Part shown: piece after piece, positions 7,566 through 17,083 of the stretch
Numbering within the stretch: the stretch's first letter is position 1
Layout: each line of letters opens with the position of its first letter
DNA from: Avidesulfovibrio sp964369685
Lineage (GTDB): Bacteria > Desulfobacterota > Desulfovibrionia > Desulfovibrionales > Desulfovibrionaceae
Direction of reading: 5' to 3'
Assembly (NCBI GenBank): GCA_964369685.1
Contig: CAYJFB010000011.1
Coordinates: forward strand, 11,382-75,381
DNA length: 64,000 nucleotides
Notes under the pieces: generated by a model
The model's input: only the letters and a program-made list of their open reading frames with translations
Database searches by the model: none
What the model was told of the DNA's origin: nothing
Translations under genes and position numbers: made by a program

Positions 7566-9221
7566 ATGCACTCAGTTGATGTCATTTACCTTGCACGCGG
7601 AAAAAATTCAGGCCTTGAAAATGCAGAACGTTTTCTTGACTCTTATGAAAAACATGCGGCAGGGTATGATCACAATCTGATTATTGCCTGCAAAGCATGG
7701 GAAAATATTGATAAAGAATACAATATTTTGGTAAAACGTGCTCAAAAACTCAATGCAAAGATTCTTAATCTTCCTGATGAGAACTATGATATCGGTGCTT
7801 ACTATCGATCCGCAATACAACTACACAGCAATTTTATTTTTTGTTGTAATTCAACATCAGAAATATTGTGTGATAACTGGTTGTTTCTTTTTGCAAAACA
7901 TATTGAACAAAATAATATGCTTCGTTTTATCGGCGCATCTGGTTCATGGCAATGTACTCCCACATTGTTAACCGCATTCTGGGCAGACAAAGAAACAGCA
8001 GCAAAAGATGAAATAACAAGTTACTTAAATATCTATAAAAAACTCAGTCAAAATGAAAATCTTTATACAACACATTTTCCAAATTATCATATACGGACAA
8101 CAGGTTTTCTGATCGATAGAAAATTATTTTTACAATATATAAAAAATAAAATTCAAGATCTTATATGTAAATTTATTGCTTTTCAAATAGAATCAGGCCC
8201 GGAGAGTTTAACAAAATATATACTATCACGAGGATATACAATCGGTGTTGCAGGAAAAAATGGTACGTTCTATGAAAAAGAACATTGGCATCAAAGCCAA
8301 ACGTTTAGAGTTGTGAATGAAACAAACTTGATCATTGCCGACAAACAAAATCGAGAATATAAAAAATTAAATTTTTTTGACAAATTTCTCAATAATTATA
8401 AAGTATATCGTGGCTTTTATTCTGATGATAGTAATGAAAAAATAAAAATATTTAACACGATCTCAACGTCCGATATGCACTTGAGCAGTAATATCTATAC
8501 ACCAATTTGTACCGCATCGTCCCCCATCAATAATAGTCATTATAATATGTATCGCGATGACGTCGGTGATCATATATCATATAGACATACACTTTTTGGA
8601 GAATTGACTATCCATTATTGGACATGGAAAAATTATATACCACAACATTCTGAAAAAAAATATATCGGCTTTACAGATTCCAAACATCTTCTTGTATTTA
8701 ATCAGAGACTTAACATGCAATATATCGGAAAATCATATATTGATGTCAGTCCAAAAAACTTTTATATGACATTTACAAAACAAGTTTTTAATCAAAATAC
8801 ATTTAATTGTGTTTATGATTATGACATATGTTTAATAAAACCACACTGTTTTCAAGAAAATATCAAGCAATATTGTTTTAATAGTCATATACAACTTGAA
8901 TTGCTTTTATTTACTGAGCTCTTTTTACATGCATATCCTAACTATGCAAAAAGCATACAGACTGTTTTTCTTTCAACAAATATGTATTCGGGACGATTTT
9001 TTATTATTCGTAGAGAATTATTTTGTGAATATTGTTCATGCATCTTTCCTATTCTTTTTTTATTTGAAAAAACTATTAAAAGAAAAAAAGAATATATGAT
9101 GCAGAATAAAAATGCTTTTATATTAATCTATGAGATTTTTTTCAATGTATGGCTCCTGGAAAAACAAAAAGACCATTCATTAAATATTTTATATATTGAT
9201 TGTTACAAAAAAAACGATTAA
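7566..9221 (+). CDS. Two-domain glycosyltransferase-like protein with degenerate DUF4422 domain
   Basis: 551 residues. The N-terminal half (to about 250) looks like a distant GT-A domain: MHSVDVIYLARGKNSG, SYEKHAAGYDHNLIIACKAW, ENYDIGAYYRSA and FIGASGSW. The C-terminal half looks like DUF4422: IYTPICTA, GDHISYRHTLFGELTIHYWTWKN, YDICLIKP and MYSGRFFIIRRELFCEYC. The HYRRYF-like motif expected after the Trp-Lys-Asn block is replaced by GFTDSKHLLVF, so this domain may be inactive or altered. The gene is richer in AT than its neighbours, which suggests separate transfer. Probable role: adding a sugar to a surface glycan. Moderate certainty for the fold, low for activity. Confidence 0.65.
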   Translation: MHSVDVIYLARGKNSGLENAERFLDSYEKHAAGYDHNLIIACKAWENIDKEYNILVKRAQKLNAKILNLPDENYDIGAYYRSAIQLHSNFIFCCNSTSEILCDNWLFLFAKHIEQNNMLRFIGASGSWQCTPTLLTAFWADKETAAKDEITSYLNIYKKLSQNENLYTTHFPNYHIRTTGFLIDRKLFLQYIKNKIQDLICKFIAFQIESGPESLTKYILSRGYTIGVAGKNGTFYEKEHWHQSQTFRVVNETNLIIADKQNREYKKLNFFDKFLNNYKVYRGFYSDDSNEKIKIFNTISTSDMHLSSNIYTPICTASSPINNSHYNMYRDDVGDHISYRHTLFGELTIHYWTWKNYIPQHSEKKYIGFTDSKHLLVFNQRLNMQYIGKSYIDVSPKNFYMTFTKQVFNQNTFNCVYDYDICLIKPHCFQENIKQYCFNSHIQLELLLFTELFLHAYPNYAKSIQTVFLSTNMYSGRFFIIRRELFCEYCSCIFPILFLFEKTIKRKKEYMMQNKNAFILIYEIFFNVWLLEKQKDHSLNILYIDCYKKND

Positions 9222-9354
9222 AAATATGGTATGTATTTATTTTTTTAAATACAGATTTTTGATTTTATATATTCCAATCATAACAACATATAAAATATTT
9301 TTCTTTGACAACACATCGGCATATCTTTATAAAAAATAATTTCTGGAAGTAAAC

Positions 9355-10263
9355 ATGCCTCAACATCCAAAAAAAGTACTTGTCACGGGAATCCGCGGTT
9401 TAATCGGTCAAGAAACGATCACACCTCTAAAAGAAGCAGGATTTGAAATCCATGGCATAACAACTCAGCAAACAACATTACAATCTAATATCGAAACACA
9501 CACTTGCAATATCTTTGATGACGCTGCTGTAAAACGACTTTTTGCCAAAGTACAACCAGAGTACTTTTTAAACTTAGCATGGACAACAACAGGAGATTAC
9601 CTTCATTCAAACATCAATTATGATTTTCTCAAAGCAGGCATAAATCTTTTGAATTATTTTTATACAAACGGAGGTATAAAAGCTATTTCTGCAGGAACAT
9701 GTATGGAATATGTTTTCAAAAGTACGCCTCTACACGAAAACGATCCTATCGATCCACAAAAAACAACATACACATTTTGCAAAGATACACTACGCCGTAT
9801 CGCACAATTTTATACTAAACAGAATAATACATCATTTTATCATACAAGGATTTTTTATGTATATGGAAAAAATGAAAGTAAAACACGGCTGACAGGTATG
9901 GTGATTGATCATCTTTTAAATAACAAAGAAGTTATTATTAAAAGTGGGCAGTTATATAAAGACTATATGTATACTAAAGATATTGCAGCAGCATTGGTTC
10001 ATCTTCTCCAAACGGATTTACAACAACCTGTTATCAATATATGCACAGGTAAGGCGATCTCTGTTGAAAAATATGTACGCATGATTGCACGTAAACTTGG
10101 TAAAGAAAATCTGATATCTTTTCAAGACGAACCGACTAACCAACCGGCTGTTCTTGTCGGTAACAACAGTCGGTTGATAAAAGAAGCAGGGTATACAATA
10201 GAATACGATCTTTCACGTGCTCTAGACGAAATATTGGAAGATTATCAAAAACAAAAAATTTAA
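9355..10263 (+). CDS. NAD-dependent epimerase/dehydratase family protein (probable CDP-sugar reductase)
   Basis: 302 residues, extended short-chain dehydrogenase fold. The nucleotide-binding motif is TGIRGLIGQ (residues 11-19), with NLAWTTTGDYLHS and AGTCMEYVF following; the Tyr-Lys pair is in YTFCKDTLR. It closes the CDP-sugar cluster and best fits the 4-keto reductase that would finish the C-methylated sugar. Other roles, such as a second epimerase, are possible. Confidence 0.85.
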   Translation: MPQHPKKVLVTGIRGLIGQETITPLKEAGFEIHGITTQQTTLQSNIETHTCNIFDDAAVKRLFAKVQPEYFLNLAWTTTGDYLHSNINYDFLKAGINLLNYFYTNGGIKAISAGTCMEYVFKSTPLHENDPIDPQKTTYTFCKDTLRRIAQFYTKQNNTSFYHTRIFYVYGKNESKTRLTGMVIDHLLNNKEVIIKSGQLYKDYMYTKDIAAALVHLLQTDLQQPVINICTGKAISVEKYVRMIARKLGKENLISFQDEPTNQPAVLVGNNSRLIKEAGYTIEYDLSRALDEILEDYQKQKI

Positions 10264-10303
10264 ATTTTTATTAACACTTTGAAATATAAGGAATGCGTAT
10301 ACT

Positions 10304-11743
10304 ATGGCTCTTCGTGATATGCACGAATTTGTTGCGACTTTGGAGAAGTGTCATTTGCTGAAGCGAATCACTGCCGAAGTCGACAGCTATCTGGAAATTA
10401 CGGAAATTACCGATCGAATCAGTAAGACACACGGTTCGGCACTGCTTTTTGAAAATGTCAAAAACTCACCCTACCCTGTTTTGATCAATGCCTTTGGTTC
10501 TTATGAACGCATGGAAATGGCTTTGGGTGTTGATAATTTGAATATTCTTGGCACACGTTATCAAGAATTTATGGATTTGGCACATCAAGAAGGTTTTCTT
10601 TCAAAGCTCAAGGCCGTACCGACACTATTACAGGCCACGCGCTGGACACCTAAAAAAACAAAAAACGCACCGTGCCAAGAAGTTATTGAAGACCCCGATC
10701 TCAACACCCTGCCGATTCTCACTTGTTGGCCTGATGATGGTGGACCTTTCATCACTCTACCTTTAGTCATTACAAAAGATCCCAAAACAGGCATCCAAAA
10801 CATCGGCATGTATCGCATGCAGGTCTATGACAAACAAACGACAGGCATGCATTGGCACATTCATAAAGACGGACGCCGTACCTATGATCGGCATACCGAA
10901 CAAGGCACACGCATGCCTGTTTGCGTAGCTCTCGGCGGAGAACCTGCGCTGACCTATGCTGCCACGGCACCCGTTCCTCCGGGGATTGACGAGATGCTTT
11001 TTGCAGGCTTCTTACGTAACGCGCCCATTGAAACCGTAAAAGCTGTTACCAACGACATCATGGTTCCTGCCAATGCCGACTTTATATTGGAAGGCTATGT
11101 GGAACAAGACGAGTTACGCCGTGAAGGACCTTTTGGCGATCACACAGGCTATTACTCTTTGGCAGACATGTATCCTGTTTTTCATGTGGAAAAAATCACT
11201 CGGCGTCGCAACCCCATCTATCCCACGACAATTGTCGGCCGCCCACCAATGGAAGATTTTTATATGGGTAAAGCGACAGAACGTCTGTTTTTACCTCTTC
11301 TGCAAACACTTTTTCCAGAAATTGTGGATATCAATTTCCCTTTGGAGGGGGTATTTCATAACTGTGTGATCATCTCGGCACACAAACATTATCCCGGTCA
11401 TGTGCGAAAAATTATGCACGGCCTTTGGGGTATGAATCAGATGATGTATACCAAAATGATTATTGTGGTAGATGCAGACATAAACCCCCACGATCTTTCA
11501 ATGGTTGCGTGGAAAGTATTTAACAACATTGATGCGGGACGCGATCTTGTGCTTGCAGAAGGCCCCTTGGATGCGCTCGATCATGCCGCACCAAAGGCAC
11601 TGTATGGGCACAAACTCGGTATAGATGCAACCCAGAAAACAACCATGGATGGACACGAACGCGAATGGCCAAACGATATTGTCATGAATGCAAAAATGAT
11701 CGCTCAAGTTAATGCAAGGTGGAAAGAATATGGTCTTGATTAA
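10304..11743 (+). CDS. UbiD-family prenyl-FMN-dependent decarboxylase (menaquinone pathway)
   Basis: 479 residues, about the length of E. coli UbiD. It has the DMHEFVATLE start, GMYRMQVYD, MHWHIHKDG, the EGPFGDHTGYY metal/prenyl-FMN motif and PHDLSMVAWKVFNNID. Members decarboxylate aromatic acids with prenylated FMN made by a UbiX-type partner, which is not in this window. The overlap of 14 bases with the UbiA-type gene and the deltaproteobacterial context point to the late futalosine menaquinone pathway rather than ubiquinone. Confidence 0.93.
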   Translation: MALRDMHEFVATLEKCHLLKRITAEVDSYLEITEITDRISKTHGSALLFENVKNSPYPVLINAFGSYERMEMALGVDNLNILGTRYQEFMDLAHQEGFLSKLKAVPTLLQATRWTPKKTKNAPCQEVIEDPDLNTLPILTCWPDDGGPFITLPLVITKDPKTGIQNIGMYRMQVYDKQTTGMHWHIHKDGRRTYDRHTEQGTRMPVCVALGGEPALTYAATAPVPPGIDEMLFAGFLRNAPIETVKAVTNDIMVPANADFILEGYVEQDELRREGPFGDHTGYYSLADMYPVFHVEKITRRRNPIYPTTIVGRPPMEDFYMGKATERLFLPLLQTLFPEIVDINFPLEGVFHNCVIISAHKHYPGHVRKIMHGLWGMNQMMYTKMIIVVDADINPHDLSMVAWKVFNNIDAGRDLVLAEGPLDALDHAAPKALYGHKLGIDATQKTTMDGHEREWPNDIVMNAKMIAQVNARWKEYGLD

Positions 11744-12575
11744 TACTCTTCGTGAATATGGAAAATTGGTTGTTTTTTCAAATACCTTATTTTCTCTTTC
11801 CTTTGGTATTGCGGCAATCATTTTAGTCAACAATCAACCTGCCGTATCACAACTGTTTTGGGTTTTTCTGGCTCTGCTTAGCGGGCGCACCGCAGCGAAT
11901 GCGTTTAATCGTATTGCCGACAAAGACATTGACGGACTCAATCCACGCACAGCAAATCGACATTTACCTGCAAATACATTGTCGTATCAATCTGTTGTTC
12001 TATTTACATCCGCATGTTTTATACTTTTGACAGTCAGCTCTGCCATGTTGAGCCGTCAATGTTTATTTTTATTGCCTTTCGCTCTTGGTGTGATTATTCT
12101 ATATTCATACGCTAAACGCTTTACATGGCTTTGTCATTTAATTCTTGGTGTCGCCAGTGCACTTGCCCCATTAGGAGTATGGATTGCTCTGAGCGGTACG
12201 ATTGATCAACGAGGTTGGATGCTTGCCATCGCAAACTGTTTCTGGGTTGCGGGTTTTGATATCATTTACGCGCTACAAGACATGGAATTTGATCGAAAAC
12301 AAGGTCTTTATTCAATTCCTGCACGCTTTGGTATGCAACACGCACTCACTCTTTCGGCTTTGTGTCATGGCATGACATTTTTGGCACTGATGTTTTTGGG
12401 CTTGCTGATGCCTTTTTCCATCTTTGGTTGGCTGGGGCTTATAACCATGGCAGGTTTAATGGTTTTTCAACACTATACAGCACGCCAAGGCCTCGAACGC
12501 ATGGAATTTGCTTCCATGGCCATGAGTCGCTATATCAGTCTTTTCTTACTTATCCTCATTGCTTTTGAAGCATAA
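11730..12575 (+). CDS. mqnP: UbiA-like polyprenyltransferase (MqnP type)
   Basis: 281 residues from the ATG at 11730, which follows GGTGGAAAG; the upstream in-frame ATG at 11712 has no site. The membrane protein has seven to nine hydrophobic segments and both Asp-rich motifs: NRIADKDIDGLNPRTANR near residues 55-75 and LQDMEFDRKQGLYS near 185-200. It attaches the polyprenyl chain to the aromatic ring. The 14-base overlap with the UbiD gene suggests translational coupling. Confidence 0.9.
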   Translation: MVLINTLREYGKLVVFSNTLFSLSFGIAAIILVNNQPAVSQLFWVFLALLSGRTAANAFNRIADKDIDGLNPRTANRHLPANTLSYQSVVLFTSACFILLTVSSAMLSRQCLFLLPFALGVIILYSYAKRFTWLCHLILGVASALAPLGVWIALSGTIDQRGWMLAIANCFWVAGFDIIYALQDMEFDRKQGLYSIPARFGMQHALTLSALCHGMTFLALMFLGLLMPFSIFGWLGLITMAGLMVFQHYTARQGLERMEFASMAMSRYISLFLLILIAFEA

Positions 12576-12601
12576 CGATTCTGGTGTGTTGTTGTTTCGC
12601 T

Positions 12602-12632
12602 GAGAGAGGTTTTACAGAAAAAAACCTCTCTC
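12602..12632 (+). terminator. Hairpin after mqnP
   Basis: GAGAGAGGTTTT and AAAACCTCTCTC form a stem of about 12 bp with a short loop, 27 bases after the stop. There is no T tract at once after it; the A/T base of the stem may serve in the opposite direction. Confidence 0.55.
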
Positions 12633-12729
12633 AATCAACACGATCATTTTTTTGCCGTTACAGAACCTATACTTTGGTACACGACAACTGTACACACTGA
12701 AATCCTTGAAGTCACACGTAAAAAAATGC

Positions 12730-13127
12730 ACGATGTTGATGGACATACAAATGGGCATTGAAATAGAACGCAGTATTAAAGAAAATGAAGAAAGAGTTGA
12801 TCCATTATTTTCTGCATTACATAAACATGGATTTAGAGTATCCATTGATGATTTCGGGGCAAAATTTCTTCACTTGGCCTATTAAAGAATTTAAAAGTGG
12901 ACACTTTGAAACGGGATCGAAGTTTTTTCATAGGCGAAAAAGAAACTCAACAAGACGAATATGTTGTTGACGGAATTATAAAACTGGCACATAATTTAGG
13001 CATGTACGTTATTGCAGAAGGTATTGAAACAGATAAATAAATTGCCACATTAAACAAACTGCACTGTGATGCCGTACAAGGTTATTATTACGCAAAACCA
13101 ACGCCTATATCAGAATTTAAAGAATAA
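12730..13127 (+). pseudogene. Broken EAL-domain (cyclic-di-GMP phosphodiesterase) gene
   Basis: Two frames carry consecutive EAL blocks. The first gives GIEIERSIKENEE and HGFRVSIDDFGA, then stops. A frame change near 12880 continues with LKNLKVDTLKRDRSFF, GIIKLAHNLGMYVIAEGIET, an in-frame stop, then CDAVQGYYYAKPTPISEF. The DDFG, AEGIET and QGYYYAKP motifs are clear. At least one frameshift and one stop are present and the N-terminal half with the EAL signature is missing, so this is a decayed copy. It abuts the GGDEF gene. Confidence 0.85.
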
Positions 13128-13197
13128 TATAAAATATAATGCATCAATCTTGAAAAAAACAAGTTTTAAACGTATATACTATAAAAATGGAGAGATT

Positions 13198-14532
13198 ATG
13201 AATAAGTTTATATATTGGTTGCATAATGCACCTATTCAAAAAAAGTTTATACCGCTTCAATGCTTTATTATCTTTAGTGTTGTTTTTATAAGCTTGTTTT
13301 CTTTTTTCTCTGTTATGATGGTGAATAACTCTTCTCAAAAGATTATTGATGAAAATGTCAGGCATAAAGAGCAGCTCAGTTCAATTATAAGAAATATGTA
13401 TGTTTGTCGCGTGTTGGGTCGTGATATTTTGCTGCAACAAGATACAGCAATCAGAAATACACTTTATGAAGAATATATTATTGCCTTTACTGAGCTAGAC
13501 TCTAAAATGAACGCGTTTTCAAAATTTTTAAAAAATTCTCAGCTTACTGAATTTATGCGTATTATCGAAGAAAAAAATGTATATAAAGAAAGCATGATTT
13601 TATCGGCAGACATTTGGATTGGCGGCGGCAGTTATGATGAAGCACTATATGCATTGCAAGTAGTGACACCTATTGCAAAGGCTTTTTTCGGAAGTATTGA
13701 TGATTTTTCAAATGAAGAAGAAAGGTTGTTAAATGTTGCTCTTGAAAAAAACGACATTCTTGTTTTAACAATTTTAATATCAGGTGTTATAATGAATATA
13801 CTTGTCATTGCATCTGTTCTTCTATTTATTAAATTTTTCTCTAAAAATATGAGTTTCAGCTTGATTAAACTGGAAAAATCTATGTCTGCAATTGCTGAAA
13901 CCGGTAATATGAAAATAACCATTCCAAACAATCTTTACTCAAAGGATGAAGTAGGACGCATTGCAACTGTTGCAAATAAAATGAAAATTATGCTGCTTGA
14001 ATATTCGTTTAATGATACTTTAACAGGTGGACTCAATACAAAAGCGTATCATGAAGAACTCAATGACCTGTTTGAAGATGAAAATGAACCCAAAGACATT
14101 TGGTGTGTTATTGCCGATATGAATAATTTAAAACTTATCAATGACGGCTTAGGGCATATGGAAGGTGACAATGCCATTCGAAATTCATATTATTCCTTAA
14201 ACGAAAATTTCAAACAGTACGGCAAAACCTTCCGCGTAGGCGGAGACGAATTTGTGTCTTTATTGCCGGCCTGTACAGCAAAAGAAATAGAAACAGCTCT
14301 AACAGCAGTCACTGCACAAATTGAGAAAATCAACACCAACAGCGAACACAGATTTTCACTTGCTTTTGGTTTTGGACAATTCACCGGAACGACTATGCTT
14401 GAATACAATGAGTTCTTCAAAATTATAGATAAAAGAATGTATGCCAATAAGCTTGCAAGCAAGCAGTCAAGATTAAATGCGCGAGTTGTTCATTCTCTGA
14501 AAAAAGAAGAACAAGCAAAAGTCGTCAAATAA
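13198..14532 (+). CDS. Membrane-bound diguanylate cyclase (GGDEF)
   Basis: 444 residues from the ATG at 13198, with GGAGAG eight bases before it; longer frames run into the EAL remnant. Two membrane segments (about 17-42 and 185-213) frame a periplasmic helical sensor region, followed by a HAMP-like linker and a GGDEF domain with the intact active site RVGGDEF near residue 348. It should make cyclic di-GMP. The loop before the active site (ADMNNLKLINDGLGH) is also well kept. Confidence 0.9.
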   Translation: MNKFIYWLHNAPIQKKFIPLQCFIIFSVVFISLFSFFSVMMVNNSSQKIIDENVRHKEQLSSIIRNMYVCRVLGRDILLQQDTAIRNTLYEEYIIAFTELDSKMNAFSKFLKNSQLTEFMRIIEEKNVYKESMILSADIWIGGGSYDEALYALQVVTPIAKAFFGSIDDFSNEEERLLNVALEKNDILVLTILISGVIMNILVIASVLLFIKFFSKNMSFSLIKLEKSMSAIAETGNMKITIPNNLYSKDEVGRIATVANKMKIMLLEYSFNDTLTGGLNTKAYHEELNDLFEDENEPKDIWCVIADMNNLKLINDGLGHMEGDNAIRNSYYSLNENFKQYGKTFRVGGDEFVSLLPACTAKEIETALTAVTAQIEKINTNSEHRFSLAFGFGQFTGTTMLEYNEFFKIIDKRMYANKLASKQSRLNARVVHSLKKEEQAKVVK

Positions 14533-14803
14533 ATTTCTTGCATCCAGCTCGACATGAAAACAGGTTTAGATTGATGTTTCTTTTTTGGGAAAAACAATTC
14601 TCCCCTTCTTTATCTTACGGTATACTCCAAAACTTTGCATTATTCATGCCTCACAATTCAATCTGCATTGAAAGTTTTTTATCAAAGAAAAGGCACGAAC
14701 TTTGAGGTATGTACACAGAAAGACATGACCGAAAAAGTCCGTGCATCGTATTGCAGAGAAATTCAAAAAGACATTCATGATGATATTGATATTACCTAGA
14801 AGC
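14533..14803. other. Gap with a possible decayed coding fragment
   Basis: No intact gene is seen. A short open stretch on the plus strand at about 14700-14800 (EVCTQKDMTEKVRASYCREI) ends in a stop. It resembles a decayed stretch at about 19830-19900 (EYTKRYMAKKIHET, then a stop, then RRKNQK). Both could be remnants of one repeated gene. This is weak evidence. Confidence 0.3.
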
Positions 14804-14889
14804 TATTTCTAAATAATAAAATTTTATCTTTCTGCCAAAAAAATGCGATTTGACATAGGCAGAAGGCCAAAAGATTTTATTTAGAAACA
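14804..14889 (-). terminator. Long imperfect inverted repeat at the 3' end of the DUF3825 gene
   Basis: TTTCTAAATAA and TTCTGCC blocks at 14806-14836 recur inverted at 14858-14886, giving two stems of 7 and about 11 bp with an AT-rich bulge. It overlaps the end of the minus-strand gene. It can serve as a terminator or be the edge of a small mobile remnant. Confidence 0.45.
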
Positions 14890-14893
14890 GTCT

Positions 14894-16777
14894 CTAAAAC
14901 ATATCACTATAGTCACCGGCTGTAATTTTTTCAGGTGTGAGCCAATCACTATCGGTACGAGCAATAAGCCGTGCGTTGCTATATGCCCAGTCCATACGTA
15001 ATACTGTAAAAGCTTGGTAAACCTTACCCACACGTTCTACAACCAATACAGCATCCACTTTATCAGGCATACCCGGATCAAGGCACAACGGCAAAAGAAA
15101 CTGAATCCGTTTTTTAGTTGGATAATACTGCGGAACAGCTGTTTTATAATTCCAACGCAAACGGTTTTGTACCATCCGAATAGCATTTTGCAACAAAGGC
15201 CCCAAACGCGCTTCGATCATTTCCCTATCGGTATTGTTTTGCAATTCGGCATCGGGAATAACCCGAAAGCTGCGGTCAGAAATGATATGCTCATAGTTTG
15301 TATCAATACGTGCTTCCGTATCAAAAACCAACTCACTGGTCATATTAAAATATTTGGCACGACGCGGTAAAGGATCCAAATAAGCCAATAATTGCCCATG
15401 CCCTGCTCCACGAGCATCAAAAGCCAATAATTTGTACTGTGGCCGTCCCGGAATCACTTGCTCAACCTTTTTAAACAATGCAAAGATATCTTGGTAATAC
15501 CGGTTGATTAACCCTGTATTAAAAGCGGCATAGTCTCCGGTTTCCCGTGGATTTTCTGAACTCGGCACATGAAAATTCATGATCGCCGGTGTGCTGTGAT
15601 GGGAATCATAATCCAAGTCTTCTTCTTGTAATTTAGCAAAGGTTTGGAACAGATAACTCCATAAGATAGGCATGACTCGTGCGGAAGAAGATAAAAATTC
15701 CCAACGATCGCTCGGATGAGTTTTTGCAGCCAAATCACGTAACATGCTTTCTTCATCGCCAAGATCGGCAAAACAACGCAAAGGATACCCTTTACGAGCA
15801 ATACAAATACGTTCTTGCTCATCCAACAAAAATTCGCATACTTCACCGTCTTGCGGAACCCAAGCAGAATCTTTTTTACCAAGCAACACATTCCGCGGTA
15901 AGTCCAACATTGGGAAATTCGCGCAGTTGATCAAGCGCACGCGAGTACCGCCGTCACGGACATGCCCATAGCGCACTTCTGACGTAGACACAATATCATA
16001 CCGTAAACATTCAAATCCACGCTCATTTTTATGAAAATCACCGTAAATAAACATTCCGTGACGCAAATCAACATCAGGATTGCCAATAATGGCGCGCGGA
16101 ATTCCAGGTCCCGAGACAAGTGCATAACTTTGTTTACTGTTGATATTCACCACCCGTGCGACAGCACGAATAGACGGAATTTCTTTATATGGACGAACAA
16201 AAACCGGTTGATTGTCAACAAAAAGGATTTCCGCACCTTGACCTGCTTGCATGTCCGAAGGCGAATACACAACACCAAGCTCAAAAGCTGTTTCTTGCCC
16301 ATCAACGGTCACAAAAACGCCTGTTTGTCCATTCCATTCACGAACGCTGCCACGTTGAACATTCGGTTGTTCAAGCGCTTCGATTCCATAAGCAACGCGT
16401 TTTTGCTCATGACTGTTTGAAGCTAAATCACGAACAGCAAAACGCACATACTGACCGGATGTAAACCCTTGTTCACAGTTGACTTGAGTAAAAGCACAGT
16501 CGCCATCTACGCAATGAATGGTACCAAAACGTTCACGTTGATTATGAAAACGAACCATACCATAATGTGTTCCGACGCTTTCAAGGACTTGAATATTAAA
16601 CGCTTTATCACTTTTAAAATCTGCCGGTTCTGTTTCAAAGCTCACAAAAGAACCTTGATACGCTCCTGTATTAATGATTTTAGAAACATGAAAAAAATAT
16701 GATGTGTCGGTTTCTGATTCAGTTATGAAACCAATCCCTTTTTTAAATTTGAAGTATGTTATGTAACCTTGTAACAT
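14894..16777 (-). CDS. Multi-OB-fold (cold-shock-like) protein with C-terminal DUF3825 domain
   Basis: 627 residues. The N-terminus (1-70) resembles a cold-shock domain: GYITYFKFKKGIGFITES with the aromatic patch and SYFFHVSKI. Several further short beta-rich segments (about 70-130, 140-190, 200-330) look like repeats of this fold. The C-terminal 250 residues match what I recall of DUF3825: YAAFNTGLINRYYQDIFALF, PRRAKYF, LVFDTEARIDTNYEHII and the ARLGPLLQNAI helix. No signal peptide or membrane segment. The OB folds suggest RNA or single-stranded DNA binding in the cytoplasm. The function of the domain is unknown to me. It stands alone. Confidence 0.75.
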   Translation of the reverse strand: MLQGYITYFKFKKGIGFITESETDTSYFFHVSKIINTGAYQGSFVSFETEPADFKSDKAFNIQVLESVGTHYGMVRFHNQRERFGTIHCVDGDCAFTQVNCEQGFTSGQYVRFAVRDLASNSHEQKRVAYGIEALEQPNVQRGSVREWNGQTGVFVTVDGQETAFELGVVYSPSDMQAGQGAEILFVDNQPVFVRPYKEIPSIRAVARVVNINSKQSYALVSGPGIPRAIIGNPDVDLRHGMFIYGDFHKNERGFECLRYDIVSTSEVRYGHVRDGGTRVRLINCANFPMLDLPRNVLLGKKDSAWVPQDGEVCEFLLDEQERICIARKGYPLRCFADLGDEESMLRDLAAKTHPSDRWEFLSSSARVMPILWSYLFQTFAKLQEEDLDYDSHHSTPAIMNFHVPSSENPRETGDYAAFNTGLINRYYQDIFALFKKVEQVIPGRPQYKLLAFDARGAGHGQLLAYLDPLPRRAKYFNMTSELVFDTEARIDTNYEHIISDRSFRVIPDAELQNNTDREMIEARLGPLLQNAIRMVQNRLRWNYKTAVPQYYPTKKRIQFLLPLCLDPGMPDKVDAVLVVERVGKVYQAFTVLRMDWAYSNARLIARTDSDWLTPEKITAGDYSDMF

Positions 16778-17083
16778 GATATTCCTCTCTTATTCACGTT
16801 TACTACACTCGTATTGCTATTGTAATGCTTCTGAAAATATATCAAAAGCGTATTATAGATCGCTTATGAATGATATTAAATAATTCATAAATACGATTTG
16901 ACAGATTTTACGCAATATTCACTGAGTGTGTCGTTGTTTTATGTTTTTGACTACAAAAATTTTAAAAATTATAGGCAATTCATAACATCATTTTATTGTC
17001 AATATGCGGTTTTCAAATCAAACACACCTTTATAAAAAATCTGTTACAGTGATTTTTTGAAAAACATTCATTTTCAATACAGG
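16778..17083. other. Intergenic stretch without a recognised gene
   Basis: The 306 bases between hypC and the DUF3825 gene are AT-rich. They must hold the promoter and ribosome site of the DUF3825 gene (GAGAGGAAT lies 5 bases before its ATG). I see no RNA gene or strong hairpin. Confidence 0.5.
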
